Below, piece after piece: positions 63,315 to 64,000 of a stretch of 64,000 nucleotides of DNA (positions are counted from its first letter, which is position 1; every line of letters begins with the position of its first letter). Origin of the DNA: Prevotella sp. (GTDB lineage: Bacteria; Bacteroidota; Bacteroidia; Bacteroidales; Bacteroidaceae); contig JAFUFD010000060.1 of NCBI GenBank assembly GCA_017470055.1, positions 35,392 to 99,391 on the forward strand, written 5' to 3'. The notes under the pieces are model-generated. The model ran no database searches, was not told the DNA's origin, and saw nothing but the letters and a program-made list of their open reading frames with translations. Position numbers and translations under genes: made by a program.

Positions 63315-63432
63315 GGCTGTCCTTTTATTGCCGTACCATACTCTTGGGACAAGCCGAAGAGAATGGTATGGCAATGGAGTGACGAGAAGACAGCACGCTA
63401 ACTTCTCCCGATGTCACTCCTTCCGGACGGCC
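63315..63432 (+). other. Three-way-junction element, copy 1
   Basis: P1 is GGCTGTCC (63315-63322) with GGACGGCC (63425-63432), including one G-U pair. P2 is a 19-base hairpin (63327-63345 with 63357-63375) with an 11-base loop GGGACAAGCCG. P3 is GGAGTGAC/GTCACTCC (63376-63383 with 63413-63420), a 5-base bulge, then GAGAAG/CTTCTC (63384-63389 with 63402-63407). Wobble pairs are allowed only if the plus strand is the RNA. Similarity to copy 2 extends left to about 63292. I recognise no known RNA family. Confidence 0.72.
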
Positions 63433-63649
63433 TCAATGACGGCAGTCGATCGTGGGGATAAAGGCGGATAGTGGAAAAGCAATCAGGCATACAACATTCT
63501 GTATTTCTCGCATCGTAGCAGGTACGACGGGGCAAATACAGAGAGTTGTCTGCAATATGACAATCCCCGTCATTAGTGCGTCGGAATGGCGTCAAACATG
63601 GTTTGCCGGATCATCCCGATGCACCAATGCCTTTTGGTGATTGCCGTCC
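63425..63649 (+). other. Nested inverted repeats between the two junction elements
   Basis: GGACGGC/GCCGTCC (63425-63431 with 63643-63649), AATGACGG/CCGTCATT (63435-63442 with 63567-63574) and CTGTATTT/AAATACAG (63499-63506 with 63534-63541, flanked by CAAC/GTTG) are nested. Small hairpins CAAAC/GTTTG and CACCAA/TTGGTG lie on the 3' side. No gene is visible here or in the pyrimidine-rich 63650-63820. Confidence 0.55.
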
Positions 63650-63843
63650 CTGCTTTTCTTTGTTCCTCTTCATACCTTATTTCTAATACTACAGACTTTT
63701 ACGCGTACATTATATTACTATTGCTTTTCTTCGCCTATCCCTTTTTTGCAATAGTTTTGTTCCTCCCCTTACACTTGTTCACTCAATCTTGTTATTCCAA
63801 GTACCTCCACTTTCCTCATGGCCGACGGCTTCGTCGTTGGTGC

Positions 63844-64000
63844 TGTCCTTTTCTGCCAACTCATACTCTGGGGACAAGCCTCAGAGAATGACATGGCAGC
63901 GGATTGGCGAGAAGATAGCGAAGCGAATACCTGCCTGAAAGTATTCGGGCAGACTCTCCCGCTTTGCTCACTTCTCCAGTTGCCACTCCTAAAAGGACAC
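63844..64000 (+). other. Three-way-junction element, copy 2 (reaches window edge)
   Basis: P1 is TGTCCTTTT (63844-63852) with AAAAGGACA (63991-63999). P2 starts at the very next base (63853-63870 with 63882-63899, loop containing GGGACAAGCC). P3 is GGATTGGC/GCCACTCC (63901-63908 with 63982-63989), a 5-base bulge, GAGAAG/CTTCTC (63909-63914 with 63971-63976), then an extended arm with AGCGAAGCG near 63917 and CTGCC/GGCAG at its tip. Left similarity to copy 1 starts at about 63823. Confidence 0.72.

Noticed and set aside
63619-63800. Small hydrophobic membrane protein on the plus strand
   Set aside because: The frame reflects a pyrimidine-rich stretch, continues into the copy 2 repeat element, and has no promoter.
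63280-64000. Group II intron or retron
   Set aside because: No reverse transcriptase, no recognisable domain V and no typical intron 5' end were found; the three-way junction does not resemble msr/msd.

Overview
The window comes from a member of the Bacteroidota, most likely a Prevotella-like (Prevotellaceae) genome. The reasons are the promoters (repeated TAnnTTTG -7 boxes, several with a TTTG -33 box 19-20 bases upstream), weak Shine-Dalgarno sites, type IX secretion genes (porU, porV), Bacteroidota-only families (DUF4954, DUF4290, DUF5683, DUF5020, HU-HIG) and familiar gene orders (parA-parB-DUF5683-mltD-spoT, rsfS-ftsH-cdsA, rplM-rpsI-rpsB-tsf, rseP-dxr-rimM-murA).

Layout. 1-5005 (-): hflX, DUF4954 and an M16 peptidase cut by the window edge. 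5120-7540: nagB, then two small AT-rich toxin-antitoxin-like modules (DUF4160/DUF2442-HTH and higBA). 7541-10250: an array of four palindromes, an HU-HIG protein and a GH97 glycosidase. 10264-15190 (-): dnaA, an MCE protein, an amidase, folB and a stand-alone protein resembling the C-terminal part of class II ribonucleotide reductase. 15263-20251: nitroreductase (+), then rsfS-ftsH-cdsA-GH5 (-). tRNA-Gln and an EamA transporter follow, then DUF349 and corA. The corA leader has an 11-residue peptide and mutually exclusive hairpins. 24592-32727 (-) is one long unit (surE-lpxB-purine permease-DUF5020-uraA-secreted protein-flippase-like-pepD) in which the purine permease is frameshifted. 32844-39901 (+): parA, parB, DUF5683, mltD, spoT and a pectinesterase. 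40011-43886: a TolC/HlyD/MFS efflux system. 43880-50148 (-): merR, ispF, porV, porU and a FAH-family hydrolase. 50215-60238: a secreted protein (+), the ribosomal protein operon with two structured leaders, and the envelope/isoprenoid cluster.

60239-64000 is different: an AT-rich AAA_14/DUF4143 ATPase gene with three 33-base iterons in front of it, 21-base tandem repeats, a truncated BspA-like leucine-rich repeat gene, a cluster of GTTACC/GGTAAC sites, and two diverged copies of a three-way-junction element whose stems are preserved by compensatory changes. I recognise no family for that element and consider it, with the corA leader, the best candidate for something undescribed.

Functional links. 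PorU and PorV would process and anchor exported proteins, possibly including the leucine-rich repeat product whose C-terminus looks like a sorting tail. SurE, the Tsx-like DUF5020 protein and two NCS2 permeases suggest nucleobase salvage. Three secreted carbohydrate-active enzymes (GH97, GH5, CE8) each lie 3-4 bases behind an unrelated housekeeping or regulatory gene.
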